A stretch of 64,000 nt of DNA from Flavobacterium undicola (GCF_009909155.2 NZ_JAAAPM020000013.1:46744-110743), one strand, 5' to 3'. Counted from the stretch's first letter, positions 17,779-27,072 are shown. A program made the numbers and translations. The notes: generated by a model from the letters alone, not told the origin.

Positions 17779-18117
17779 ATGAACATTGAAAACACAAAAG
17801 CCCAGATGCGTAAAGGTGTTCTCGAGTTTTGCATCTTATCGGTTTTAAAAGAAAAAGATGCCTATACATCCGAAATATTAGAGACATTAAAAAACGCAAA
17901 ATTATTAGTCGTCGAAGGCACCATTTATCCTTTACTAACCCGACTAAAAAACGACGGATTATTAACCTATCGTTGGGAGGAATCAACTTCGGGACCACCA
18001 AGAAAATATTATGGCCTAACCGAAACCGGACAAACTTTCTTAAACGAACTGAATGGCACTTGGACTGAATTGTCTAATGCTGTAAATTTAATCACAAACC
18101 AAAAAACAGAGTCATGA
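17779..18117 (+). CDS. PadR-family transcriptional regulator
   Basis: This 112-residue protein has the PadR winged helix: LEFCILSVLKEKDAYTSEILETL, then VEGTIYPLLTRLKNDGLLTYRWEESTSGPPRKYYGLTETG. PadR repressors respond to phenolic compounds, drugs or envelope stress. It overlaps the following PspC gene by 4 bases (ATGA), so the two are translationally coupled. A PadR gene directly before a PspC gene is a common Bacteroidota arrangement. It probably represses this operon. Confidence 0.93.
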   Translation: MNIENTKAQMRKGVLEFCILSVLKEKDAYTSEILETLKNAKLLVVEGTIYPLLTRLKNDGLLTYRWEESTSGPPRKYYGLTETGQTFLNELNGTWTELSNAVNLITNQKTES

Positions 18118-19829
18118 ACAAAACTGTAAACATAAACCTAGGCGGTATGTTTTTTCATATAGACGAAGACGCATACCAAAAATTATCACGCTATTTTGAC
18201 GCCATAAAACGTTCTCTTAAAAATTCTTCCGGTCAAGACGAGGTTATTAAAGACATCGAAATGAGAATTGCTGAATTGTTGAACGAAAAGCAAAAAAGCG
18301 AAAAACACGTAGTGGGTTTAAAAGATGTAGACGAAGTTATTGCCATAATGGGACAACCTGAAGATTACATTATAGAAGACGAACCGAAGAATTTCGAAAA
18401 TCAATACCAATTTAATCCTTCAACAAAATCAAAAAAACTATACCGCGATAGCGAAAAAGGAATGATTGGCGGTGTGGCAGCAGGATTAAGCCATTATTTT
18501 GGAATTGATATCGTATGGATTAGAGTGATATTAGTACTCTTCGTATTTTTTGGATTTGGAACAGGAATATTTGCTTATATCATTCTTTGGATTGTAACTC
18601 CAGAAGCCCAAACTACTTCTGAAAAACTGGAAATGACAGGCGAAGCGGTTAACATTTCGAATATCGAAAAAAAAGTTAGAGAAGAATTTGAAAATGTTTC
18701 TGAAAAAATAAAAAATGTTGATTATGATAAATATGGCAATCAAATAAAAAAAAGCGCTAACAAAGCAGGGAATTCATTAGGAAATTTTATCATAAGCGTT
18801 TTCAAAATAATAGCTAAGTTTCTTGGAATCTTATTAATAATTACCGGTTTAACCACATTAGTGTTTTTATTAATTGGTGTTTTTACCTTAGGAACTAACA
18901 CCTTCATTGATTTTCCTTGGCAAGGATTTATAGAAACAGGTAATTTCACCGATTATCCTATCTGGGCATTTGGCTTATTAATGTTTTTTGCCGTTGGAAT
19001 CCCTTTCTTTTTTCTAACTTTATTAGGATTTAAACTATTGGCTCCCAATACCAAATCAATTGGTCCTATTGCCAAATATACTTTATTAGCGCTTTGGATT
19101 ATTTCTATTGCACTAGTGACATTTTTAGGAATCAAACAGGCTTCAGCCTTTGCAATGGATGGTAGAGCAGTTAAAAAAGAAACCTTAAACATTCCTGTAA
19201 AAGACACTTTGCTTATTAAATTCATACACAATGATTATTTTTCGAAAGATATTCATGACCGTTCGGAATTTAAAATCACAACCGATTCAACTAATAATGA
19301 TATTATTTATTCAAACGAGGTGCGTTTTCGAATAAAAAAATCGAATGAAAATTATTCTTATATCCAAATCGAAAAAGAAGCTAAAGGAAAATCTTTTTCG
19401 GAAGCCAGACAAAAAGCAGAACAGATTCGTTATGAATATAAAATAATTGGAAGCCAACTAGTTTTCGACAATTATTTATTAACTGATTTAAAAAATAAAT
19501 TTAGAAATCAAGAAGTAGAAATTACCTTATTTCTAACCGAAGGAACGCTTTTTAAAGTGGATGATAGTGTTCGTGATTACGATCGATCTGACGATGACTT
19601 TTTTAATTTAGATTATGATATTAATCAACCTCTGTATAAAGTTGGTTATTCGGAAACATTCTGTTTGAATTGTTCTGATGATTACACCGAAACTCCAGTA
19701 CAAAACGCACCAGTTGGTGATCCTTCGGTAACCAACAATAAAGCTGGAATTACAACAGCTAATGACAGTGTAAATAGTCTTTCGAAGTTAAAAGTGGATA
19801 AAGATGGTATCATTATTAAAACCAATTAG
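18114..19829 (+). CDS. PspC-domain membrane protein
   Basis: This 571-residue protein begins with a conserved cytoplasmic segment (MNKTVNINLGGMFFHIDEDAY, and an HAAS-like helical stretch to about 95). A PspC domain at about 103-165 contains KLYRDSEKGMIGGVAAGLSHYFGID and two membrane helices. Several further helices (about 220-260, 280-310, 320-345) precede a soluble C-terminal part of about 220 residues that ends in an acidic, Cys-containing tail (SETFCLNCSDDY). PspC proteins take part in phage-shock envelope-stress responses. The next gene begins 3 bases after its stop. Confidence 0.92.
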   Translation: MNKTVNINLGGMFFHIDEDAYQKLSRYFDAIKRSLKNSSGQDEVIKDIEMRIAELLNEKQKSEKHVVGLKDVDEVIAIMGQPEDYIIEDEPKNFENQYQFNPSTKSKKLYRDSEKGMIGGVAAGLSHYFGIDIVWIRVILVLFVFFGFGTGIFAYIILWIVTPEAQTTSEKLEMTGEAVNISNIEKKVREEFENVSEKIKNVDYDKYGNQIKKSANKAGNSLGNFIISVFKIIAKFLGILLIITGLTTLVFLLIGVFTLGTNTFIDFPWQGFIETGNFTDYPIWAFGLLMFFAVGIPFFFLTLLGFKLLAPNTKSIGPIAKYTLLALWIISIALVTFLGIKQASAFAMDGRAVKKETLNIPVKDTLLIKFIHNDYFSKDIHDRSEFKITTDSTNNDIIYSNEVRFRIKKSNENYSYIQIEKEAKGKSFSEARQKAEQIRYEYKIIGSQLVFDNYLLTDLKNKFRNQEVEITLFLTEGTLFKVDDSVRDYDRSDDDFFNLDYDINQPLYKVGYSETFCLNCSDDYTETPVQNAPVGDPSVTNNKAGITTANDSVNSLSKLKVDKDGIIIKTN

Positions 19830-19831
19830 TT

Positions 19832-20611
19832 ATGCAAAAAACTAAATTCAAGACATCTATTTTGTTCTCTTTTGTAATATTGTTGTTTACTTCGTGTATC
19901 AATTATGAAAGAAATGAAATCGTAAGAACGGTAGAATCTTCAGGAAATATAAGCCGTGAATCCAGACACTTTGATGAAGATTTCGATAAAATCAATGTAA
20001 ATAGTGATATAAATGTAATTATTGAGCAGTCTAACAACACTGAAGTTACGGTAATTACCAACGAAAATTTTCAAAACCAAATAAAGACAAAAGTAGAAAA
20101 TGGTACTTTGTATATTTCAAACAATACAAGCAAAACCACATTTTCAATATTTGGATACAAACGCACTAAAATTCATGATGCAGCTACTAAAAAAATCATC
20201 ATTAAATTACCTTCAATAAAAGGATTAGAAGCAAATTCTGCATCAAAAATAGAAAACAAAGGAATTTTAAAAGGAAATACAATTACATTAAGATCATCGA
20301 GCGCAAGTGAAATAAAACTTAAGTTAGAATTCGAAAAAATAGACGCCGAATCGAGCAGTGCCAGTAAAATTGACCTCGAAGGAATGGCGCTCGATTTACA
20401 GGCAAACGCATCAAGCGCAAGTAAAATAGAGGCCGAAGATTTACTGGTAAACACCATTACAGCACAATCTTCCAGTGGATCAGAAATAAGCATCCATCCT
20501 ATTGTCAGTCTAAAAGCTGACGCCAGTAGCGGAGGAAAAATTGAATACAACAACAATCCGAAACAAATTGAAAAATCAACAAGTTCCGGAGGAGATATCA
20601 GCCAGGAATAA
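19832..20611 (+). CDS. GIN-domain (DUF2807) lipoprotein
   Basis: This 259-residue protein begins with a lipoprotein signal whose Cys sits in LLFTSCINYE, so it should be anchored in the envelope. The rest is a DUF2807 putative auto-transporter adhesin, head GIN domain (DFDKINVNSDINVIIEQSNNTEVTV...), a right-handed beta-helix with repeated S-S-A-S-x-I rungs (SSASEIKL, SSASKIDL, SSASKIEA, SSSGSEIS). Such proteins follow padR-pspC in many Flavobacteriia. It ends 80 bases before a second GIN gene. Confidence 0.9.
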   Translation: MQKTKFKTSILFSFVILLFTSCINYERNEIVRTVESSGNISRESRHFDEDFDKINVNSDINVIIEQSNNTEVTVITNENFQNQIKTKVENGTLYISNNTSKTTFSIFGYKRTKIHDAATKKIIIKLPSIKGLEANSASKIENKGILKGNTITLRSSSASEIKLKLEFEKIDAESSSASKIDLEGMALDLQANASSASKIEAEDLLVNTITAQSSSGSEISIHPIVSLKADASSGGKIEYNNNPKQIEKSTSSGGDISQE

Positions 20612-20632
20612 CAAAAATTCTCGTTAAAAAAC

Positions 20633-20673
20633 TAGAAATCGTCTATTACAAATAGGCGATTTCTTTATATTTG
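20633..20673 (+). promoter_or_regulatory. Hairpin followed by a -7 box between the two GIN genes
   Basis: AAATCGTCTATT pairs with AATAGGCGATTT across a short loop at about 20636-20662. TATATTTG at 20666-20673 fits the Bacteroidota -7 box, 19 bases before the next start. The second GIN gene may thus be partly insulated and have its own promoter. Confidence 0.45.
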
Positions 20674-20691
20674 TAAACAACCTAAATGTAA

Positions 20692-21525
20692 ATGAACATG
20701 CAAAAAATTACTATCCTTCTTTTAATATTTTTATCTACTTCAATTGTTTTAGCTCAGAAAAAAGAAAAAATAAGCGGTTCAAAAACAATAATCAATAAAC
20801 AAAAAAACATAAAAAATTTTAGTACTATTGAGATCGAAGACAACATAGAAGTTTCGTTAGAAAGAGGAGAATATCCCGAAATTAAAATAGAAGCCGATGA
20901 CAATTTAATTGATGTTATTGATATTGATGTTACTGACAACACATTACATCTTTCGACTTCAAAAAAAGTAATAAAAAGCAAATCTTTAAAAGTAAAAATA
21001 ACTTATACGTCAGAACTGAATACTGTTACAGCAAAAAATGACGCAGTGGTTAAAGCTATTCAAGAAATCCTTACAGACAATCTTACCCTTAAAACTTTTG
21101 ACAATTCTAAAATATTTATGAATGCCAATACAAAGAATTTTGTTTTACAAGCTGATGGCAATTCAAAAATTGAATTGAATGTAACCAGCGAAAAAACAAA
21201 AATCGAGTTAATTAAAGATGCCGAATTAAAATCTTTAGTTACAACAACTGATTTAGCCATAGATATGTATCAAAAAGCAAAGGCTAAAATTGAAGGAACA
21301 GCGAATACTTCTATCATTCGATTAGAAAACAATGCTGTTCTTGAAGCCCTTAAATTAGAAATAAACGGCATCGAATTAATTGCCGAAGGACAAAGTAAGG
21401 CTATTATAAATGCAAAAACAGACATCATTATTAATGCCAGCGAAAAATCAGAAATCGAACTTTATGGTGAAGCCAAAATCGAGATGAATAAATTTATGGA
21501 TAAAGCCAAATTGTCTAAAAAATAA
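20692..21525 (+). CDS. GIN-domain (DUF2807) exported protein
   Basis: This 277-residue protein has a signal peptide (about 1-22, ending VLAQKK) and a DUF2807 beta-helix (KNFSTIEIEDNIEVSLERGEYPEIKIEADDNLIDVIDIDV...) with many short beta rungs. It lacks the lipobox of the upstream paralogue. Start at 20692 or two codons later at 20698. It is the last gene before a strong terminator and probably acts in the periplasm or at the surface; no molecular function is known. Confidence 0.88.
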   Translation: MNMQKITILLLIFLSTSIVLAQKKEKISGSKTIINKQKNIKNFSTIEIEDNIEVSLERGEYPEIKIEADDNLIDVIDIDVTDNTLHLSTSKKVIKSKSLKVKITYTSELNTVTAKNDAVVKAIQEILTDNLTLKTFDNSKIFMNANTKNFVLQADGNSKIELNVTSEKTKIELIKDAELKSLVTTTDLAIDMYQKAKAKIEGTANTSIIRLENNAVLEALKLEINGIELIAEGQSKAIINAKTDIIINASEKSEIELYGEAKIEMNKFMDKAKLSKK

Positions 21526-21550
21526 ATATTTAGCCAAATTACTAAATCAA

Positions 21551-21592
21551 AAAAGAGGCTGTTTCACACCATGGAAACAGCCTCTTTTTATT
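21551..21592. terminator. Bidirectional terminator between convergent GIN gene and trxB
   Basis: AAAAGAGGCTGTTTC (21551-21565) pairs perfectly with GAAACAGCCTCTTTT (21574-21588) across an eight-base loop, with T-rich tails on both strands. It serves the GIN gene on the plus strand and trxB on the minus strand. Confidence 0.88.
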
Positions 21593-21647
21593 AGCATTAA
21601 GGTTTTTACGCCCTTTGAATCATCAAAAAATAAAATTAGTGATGAAT

Positions 21648-22637
21648 TTAAGATTTACTTGAATCGAAATCGTTAAATACATTTTCCACTAATTCTTTTC
21701 CAGCCAAATATCTTTCAGCATCAAGCGCAGCCATACAACCTGTACCCGCAGCAGTAACTGCCTGACGGTACACATGATCAGCAGCATCTCCCGCTACAAA
21801 AACCCCATCAACATTAGTTTTTGAAGTCCCCGGAGTATTGATAATATATCCTGTTTCATCTAATGTTAAATAATCTTTGAAAATATCTGTATTTGGTTTA
21901 TGACCAATAGCCACAAAGAAACCTGTTGCCTGAATATCGTAGGTTTCATTTGTAGTTTTGTTCAATACTTTGATAGCTTCCACTACTTGACCATCTCCTA
22001 TAACTTCAACTGTGTCGTGGTTTAATAAAATTTCGATATTTTCAGTTCTACGAACACGTTCTTCCATGATTTTTGAAGCTCTGAATTTCTCACTTCTTAC
22101 TAACATGGTTACTTTTTTACAAAGTTTTGATAAGTAATGAGCTTCCTCACAAGCTGAATCTCCTGCCCCAACAATTACCACTTCTTGATTTCTATAGAAA
22201 AACCCATCACAAACTGCACAAGCAGAAACTCCACCACCCATTTGCAAATAATGTTGTTCAGATGGTAATCCTAAATATTTAGCCGAAGCTCCTGTAGAAA
22301 TAATTACCGTTTCACAGTGTAATTCGATAGTATCATTAATCCAAACTTTATGAATATCTCCTGAAAAATCAACTTTAGTAGCCCATCCATCACGGATATC
22401 AGCTCCAAAACGTTCCGCTTGTTTTTGCAACTGCACCATCATTTCAGGCCCTGTAACTCCGTCAACATATCCAGGGAAATTCTCCACTTCATTAGTTGTA
22501 GTCAATTGACCACCTGGTTGCATTCCTTGGTATAAAATTGGATGCATATTAGCTCTGGCCGCATAAATTGCCGCAGTATAACCCGCAGGACCAGAACCGA
22601 TAATAAGACATTTTATTTTTTCAATCGTATCAGACAT
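21648..22637 (-). CDS. trxB: Thioredoxin-disulfide reductase
   Basis: This 329-residue cytoplasmic flavoenzyme passes electrons from NADPH to thioredoxin. Seen in order: FAD motif GSGPAGY (14-20), redox-active C140-A-V-C143 followed by DG, NADPH motif GAGDSACEEA, and a second FAD motif near FVAGDAAD. Length and motif spacing are normal. It stands alone, with a bidirectional terminator after it and a -7 box before it. Confidence 0.97.
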   Translation of the reverse strand: MSDTIEKIKCLIIGSGPAGYTAAIYAARANMHPILYQGMQPGGQLTTTNEVENFPGYVDGVTGPEMMVQLQKQAERFGADIRDGWATKVDFSGDIHKVWINDTIELHCETVIISTGASAKYLGLPSEQHYLQMGGGVSACAVCDGFFYRNQEVVIVGAGDSACEEAHYLSKLCKKVTMLVRSEKFRASKIMEERVRRTENIEILLNHDTVEVIGDGQVVEAIKVLNKTTNETYDIQATGFFVAIGHKPNTDIFKDYLTLDETGYIINTPGTSKTNVDGVFVAGDAADHVYRQAVTAAGTGCMAALDAERYLAGKELVENVFNDFDSSKS

Positions 22638-23130
22638 AATAATTAAGGTTTAATTTTAAAAACAGCACAAAAGTAAGTTTTTATTATTGGAAAATCAGAC
22701 TAGAATAATCAGTTTTTATTATCCTAACATAGACAAATAAAAACATGATTATCCTTTAATGTTTACCAAGTCTTTTTTTACAGCTAATTTCACATATTTA
22801 CACATATTTTATGAATGACCATAAAGAAATCTGTAAAAATCTATGAAATCTGTGGCTAATTTTAAGCCGTTGGGTTCAATTCAAATAAAAAACCATTAAA
22901 ACAATGATTTTCAATGATTTGTTTCGAATTTAGATTTTGGATTACAAAAAACAGCAAGCTTAAAAAAGCCATTTTAAAATCATAAAATAATTTTTTTAAT
23001 ATATAAATCAAGATAAGACTGTAAGCTAAATCAATTATATTTACGATTCAATTAATCAAAAGAAACGCAGTTCTAAGGTTTTTAGACGAGCTGGGGTTAG
23101 CGGCAACTTTGCAAAAAAAAAGAATTTCAA
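22638..23130. other. Intergenic region upstream of trxB
   Basis: About 490 bases. On the minus strand TACTTTTG (plus coordinates 22668-22675) fits the -7 box and lies about 30 bases before the trxB start. Bases 22830-22855 carry a phrase (AAATCTGTGGCTAATTT) that resembles phrases in the repeat mosaic near 48,770-48,900. I see no gene or RNA. Confidence 0.45.
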
Positions 23131-23616
23131 ATGAAACTCAACATTACTATAATACTTTTATTCATTATATCAAGTGTCATATTTGGACAAAATGATAATC
23201 GTGACTATAGAGTTGAAGTGTTAAAGAAAGATATTATAGGGAAAGAATTTACGTTTGGTAAATGGAATGAAGAAGTCACAAGTGAAACTAGATTAAAATA
23301 TTTAGGAACAGTAAAAACAGAAAAAGGAAAAGTTTATAAAATAATGAATTCAATATGGATATGGGGATTGTCAAAGCGAGCAACGAACAGAATATTGATA
23401 TTTAATCAAAAAAATCAGTATTTGGGAAACTACTACATCACAATGATAAATGAATTACCAACGAAAGTCAAAAATGGTTATCTTATATTTAAAAATATTG
23501 ATACCGATTGCGACAAGAATATTGAAACAAAAATTAATTTTAAATACGGAATTCCGAGAACTATATTTAGAAAATGTAATAATGAATCTGGAGAGGAATA
23601 TAGTTTTGAGGAATAA
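23131..23616 (+). CDS. Exported protein of unknown function
   Basis: This 161-residue protein has a clear signal peptide (about 1-20, ending SVIFGQ). The mature part is rich in Lys and aromatic residues (KEFTFGKWNEEVTSETRLKY, SIWIWGLSKRATNRIL) and has two Cys near the C-terminus (DTDCDKN, FRKCNNE) that could form a disulfide. I recognise no family. It lies 53 bases before the copper regulator, but nothing in its sequence suggests metal binding, and the local base composition is more AT-rich than neighbouring genes. Confidence 0.7.
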   Translation: MKLNITIILLFIISSVIFGQNDNRDYRVEVLKKDIIGKEFTFGKWNEEVTSETRLKYLGTVKTEKGKVYKIMNSIWIWGLSKRATNRILIFNQKNQYLGNYYITMINELPTKVKNGYLIFKNIDTDCDKNIETKINFKYGIPRTIFRKCNNESGEEYSFEE

Positions 23617-23669
23617 ACAAAGTAGTCACTAACAGCAGTAATATTAGATAGCATAAAAAACTTCAAAAA

Positions 23670-24233
23670 ATGAATAAACTCTTTATTAAAAATATGGTTT
23701 GCAACCGCTGTATTATGGTGGTTCAAAATGAGATAGATAAATTAAATTTAGCTGTTAAGCATATTCAATTAGGAGAAGTACTATTCGAAAATGAATTATC
23801 CGAAGAGCAAAAAAAAGCAATCGATAAAGCCTTGTCTCCATTAGGATTCGAACTCATTGACGACAAAAAGAGCCAGATTATTGAAAAAATAAAAAACACG
23901 ATTATCAAGCTCGTACATCATCAGGATAACGAACTAAAAAACAATCTGTCTGAAGTACTCAGCAGCGAACTGCATCACGATTACAATTATTTATCCAATC
24001 TGTTTTCGGAAATTGAAGGAACTACTATCGAAAAATATTTTATTACTCAAAAAATAGAACGGGTAAAAGAATTATTAGTCTACAATGAATTGTCTTTAAG
24101 CGAAATTGCATTTCAACTTAATTATTCGAGTGTTGCTTATTTAAGTAACCAATTCAAAAAAGTAACCGGACTTACTCCTAGTCATTTCAAACAAATCAAG
24201 GAAGACAAAAGAAAACCTTTGGATCAATTGTAA
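23670..24233 (+). CDS. Copper-type regulator: HMA-like domain fused to an AraC DNA-binding domain
   Basis: This 187-residue cytoplasmic protein starts with a short HMA-like segment (1-70) whose metal site is C11-N-R-C14 (KNMVCNRC). A linker helix region leads into an AraC-type HTH at about 100-180 (IEKYFITQKIERVKELLVYNELSLSEIAFQLNYSSVAYLSNQFKKVTGLTPSHF). The design links heavy-metal binding directly to DNA binding. It lies 84 bases before copA on the same strand and is the obvious regulator of the copper genes. Copper rather than another metal is inferred from the neighbours. Confidence 0.88.
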   Translation: MNKLFIKNMVCNRCIMVVQNEIDKLNLAVKHIQLGEVLFENELSEEQKKAIDKALSPLGFELIDDKKSQIIEKIKNTIIKLVHHQDNELKNNLSEVLSSELHHDYNYLSNLFSEIEGTTIEKYFITQKIERVKELLVYNELSLSEIAFQLNYSSVAYLSNQFKKVTGLTPSHFKQIKEDKRKPLDQL

Positions 24234-24260
24234 ATCTTACAAATCAATCCCAAAATTCCA

Positions 24261-24296
24261 CAATAGCCCTTTTTGATTTTATTGCCAACTTTGTAT
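24261..24296 (+). promoter_or_regulatory. Putative regulated promoter of copA
   Basis: CAATA at 24261-24265 and CCAACTTTGTAT at 24285-24296. The same two blocks at exactly the same 24-base offset precede the HMA chaperone gene (26769-26804). The second block resembles a -7 box with a mismatch (CAACTTTG for TAnnTTTG), and no TTG sits at -33, which suits an activator-dependent promoter. Confidence 0.5.
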
Positions 24297-24317
24297 GTAT
24301 AATTTAAATTAGACATC

Positions 24318-26732
24318 ATGGCAACAAATTCGAAACCAACACTATATCTACCCTTAGAAAACGTAGAAAGCGAACATTGCGCACTAATAGTAGACAAAGG
24401 TATTGCACAAATTAAAGGTGTTGAAAGCCATAAGGTAGAACTCAATAACAACAGAGCGGTCATTACTGTTAGCAATAATGATGTGGTTTCCCAAGCCATA
24501 AAAGCCATCAAAGATTTGGGCTATGGAGTAACCACAGTTAAAAAAACCTTCCCTGTACTCAATATGTCTTGCGTTTCCTGTGCTGTTAGTGCCGAAAGTA
24601 TTGTAAAACCAATTGACGGTGTTGTAAATGCCAACGTCAATTTTGCCACTGCAACCCTATCGGTAGAATACCTGCCTAACATGACTAATCCTTTAGCTTT
24701 ACAAAAAGCAGTGCAATCCATAGGTTATGATTTATTGATAGAAAGCGAATCAACACAGCAGGAAACGCTCGAAGCCATTCACGAGGAAAAATTCTATTTG
24801 CTAAAACAAAAAACGCTATGGGCTACTATACTATCTCTCCCTGTGGTTGTAATTGGAATGTTTGCCATGAATATGCCTTATGCCAATGAAATCATGTGGT
24901 TGTTTGCAACTCCAGTCGTACTTTGGTTTGGAAAAGATTTTTTCATCAACGCCTGGAAACAAACAAAACACCGCTCAGCTAACATGGATACCTTAGTGGC
25001 ACTGAGCACTGGTATTGCTTATATTTTTAGTGTTTTCAATATGTTTTTCCCTGATTTTTGGCACAAAAGAGGCTTACACGCTCATGTGTATTTTGAAGCT
25101 GCTTCGGTAGTAATTGCTTTTATTCTTTTGGGGAAATTATTGGAAGAAAAAGCCAAGGGCAACACCTCATCGGCTATTAAAAAACTAATGGGATTACAAC
25201 CCAAAACAGTCGTTTTAATCTTGCCTGATGGACAGCAAAAGGAAATAGCCATAGAAGAAGTCAATACAGGGGATACAATTCTGGTAAAACCGGGTGAGAA
25301 AATAGCCGTTGACGGAATAGTACTCTCGGGCAATTCTTATGTAGATGAAAGTATGTTAAGCGGCGAACCCATTCCTGTCTTGAAAACTATAAACGAAAAA
25401 GTCTTTGCAGGGACCATCAATCAAAAAGGGAGCTTCCAATTTAAAGCCCTAAAAGTAGGCAAAGAAACCATGCTGGCTCAAATCATCAAAATGGTACAAG
25501 ATGCCCAGGGAAGTAAAGCTCCTGTGCAAAAATTAGTCGATAAAATAGCCGGAGTTTTTGTTCCGGTTGTAATAGGAATTGCAATTCTCACTTTTATAAT
25601 CTGGCTAATATTTGGTGGCGATAACGGCATAGTTCATGGCCTTTTAGCCGCAGTGACGGTATTAGTCATTGCCTGTCCCTGTGCTTTGGGATTAGCCACT
25701 CCTACTGCTATTATGGTAGGTGTAGGTAAAGCAGCCGAACAAGGAATTTTGATTAAAGATGCCGAAAGTCTCGAACTCGCTAAAAAAATTAATGCCATCG
25801 TTTTAGACAAAACAGGAACTATTACCGAAGGTAAACCCAAAGTAACCAACATAAAATGGCTGAAAGAAGATACTACAAGCAAACAAATTTTATTAAGTAT
25901 CGAAAAACAATCGGAACATCCATTAGCAGAAGCTGTTGTGAATTATTTTACTGAAGAACAAAGCATTTCAATTCTTTCTTTTGAAAGTATTACAGGTAAA
26001 GGAGCCAAAGCAACCTATGCTAACGAAACTTATTTTGTAGGGAATAAAAAACTAATGACAGACAACAACATTGCTATGGCTGACGAATTACAACAACAAG
26101 CCAATACATGGAGTAATGAGTCCCAAACAGTAATTTGGTTTGCCAATAGTCGCGAAGTAGTAGCTGTAATTGCTATTTCAGACAAGATAAAAGAAACATC
26201 GGTTATCGCTATCCAAAGATTAAAAGAAATGGATATTGAAATCTATATGCTTACCGGTGATAATGAGGCTACAGCCAAAGCAATTGCAGCCCAAACAGGC
26301 ATTCAGCATTATAAAGCAGAAGTATTACCTCAATACAAAGCCGATTTTATAAAAGAATTACAAAGCAAAGGAAAGATAGTAGCCATGGTAGGCGACGGTA
26401 TTAATGATAGCACCGCTCTGGCAACCGCCGATGTAAGTATTGCAATGGGAAAAGGAAGCGATATTGCGATGGACGTTGCTAAAATGACACTAATTTCATC
26501 AGACCTTATCAAAATACCGCAGGCCATCAAATTGTCTAAACAAACTGTGGCCACTATTAAGCAAAACCTTTTTTGGGCATTTATTTACAATTGTATTGGA
26601 ATCCCAATCGCCGCAGGAATTCTCTATCCCATAAACGGATTTTTACTCAATCCGATGCTTGCCGGAGCAGCAATGGCAATGAGTAGCGTAAGCGTTGTAA
26701 GCAACAGCTTAAGGTTGAAATGGAAAAAATAA
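24318..26732 (+). CDS. copA: Copper-exporting P1B-type ATPase
   Basis: This 804-residue inner-membrane pump uses ATP to expel copper from the cytoplasm. Two N-terminal HMA domains are present: the first is degenerate (S18-E-H-C21 instead of CxxC), the second has C85-V-S-C88. Eight membrane helices are expected; the sixth carries the C453-P-C455 metal site. The catalytic domains show the TGE-type loop SGEP, D497-KTGT, HPLAEAV and GDGINDSTALA. Length is normal for CopA. Its promoter resembles that of the next copper gene, and an HMA-AraC regulator precedes it. Confidence 0.95.
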   Translation: MATNSKPTLYLPLENVESEHCALIVDKGIAQIKGVESHKVELNNNRAVITVSNNDVVSQAIKAIKDLGYGVTTVKKTFPVLNMSCVSCAVSAESIVKPIDGVVNANVNFATATLSVEYLPNMTNPLALQKAVQSIGYDLLIESESTQQETLEAIHEEKFYLLKQKTLWATILSLPVVVIGMFAMNMPYANEIMWLFATPVVLWFGKDFFINAWKQTKHRSANMDTLVALSTGIAYIFSVFNMFFPDFWHKRGLHAHVYFEAASVVIAFILLGKLLEEKAKGNTSSAIKKLMGLQPKTVVLILPDGQQKEIAIEEVNTGDTILVKPGEKIAVDGIVLSGNSYVDESMLSGEPIPVLKTINEKVFAGTINQKGSFQFKALKVGKETMLAQIIKMVQDAQGSKAPVQKLVDKIAGVFVPVVIGIAILTFIIWLIFGGDNGIVHGLLAAVTVLVIACPCALGLATPTAIMVGVGKAAEQGILIKDAESLELAKKINAIVLDKTGTITEGKPKVTNIKWLKEDTTSKQILLSIEKQSEHPLAEAVVNYFTEEQSISILSFESITGKGAKATYANETYFVGNKKLMTDNNIAMADELQQQANTWSNESQTVIWFANSREVVAVIAISDKIKETSVIAIQRLKEMDIEIYMLTGDNEATAKAIAAQTGIQHYKAEVLPQYKADFIKELQSKGKIVAMVGDGINDSTALATADVSIAMGKGSDIAMDVAKMTLISSDLIKIPQAIKLSKQTVATIKQNLFWAFIYNCIGIPIAAGILYPINGFLLNPMLAGAAMAMSSVSVVSNSLRLKWKK

Positions 26733-26768
26733 AAACCGTAAATGTCACAAATAAAATAGGAAATAGCG

Positions 26769-26804
26769 CAATAAACACGAACGCTAATTTATCCAACTTT
26801 GTAT
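26769..26804 (+). promoter_or_regulatory. Putative regulated promoter of the HMA chaperone operon
   Basis: CAATA at 26769-26773 and CCAACTTTGTAT at 26793-26804, matching the copA promoter in both blocks and in their spacing. It lies about 30 bases before the chaperone start and suggests co-regulation. Confidence 0.5.
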
Positions 26805-26833
26805 AAGTAAATCACATTTAATTTTTAAACCCA

Positions 26834-27061
26834 ATGGAAAACAAACATAAAACACTTCAATTCAAAACGAACATTAATTGTGGCGGTTGTATAGCAACAG
26901 TAACTCCTTTTCTAAATGAAACCGAAGGCGTATGCCATTGGGAAGTAGACACCACCAACAAAGACAAAATTCTGACTGTGGAAACAACAGAAATTAACGA
27001 ACAACAAATTATAGAAACAGTCCAAAAAGCAGGTTTTAAAATTGAACCTTTAAACTCTTAA
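26834..27061 (+). CDS. Small HMA copper chaperone
   Basis: This 75-residue cytoplasmic protein is a single heavy-metal-associated domain with the metal site N-C-G-G-C in FKTNINCGGCIATVTPFL and the usual C-terminal FKIEPL strand. It would carry copper(I) to CopA or another acceptor. It is the first gene of a short plus-strand run with DUF3347 and multicopper oxidase genes and has a copA-like promoter. Confidence 0.9.
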   Translation: MENKHKTLQFKTNINCGGCIATVTPFLNETEGVCHWEVDTTNKDKILTVETTEINEQQIIETVQKAGFKIEPLNS

Positions 27062-27072
27062 ATTCAAAAACC

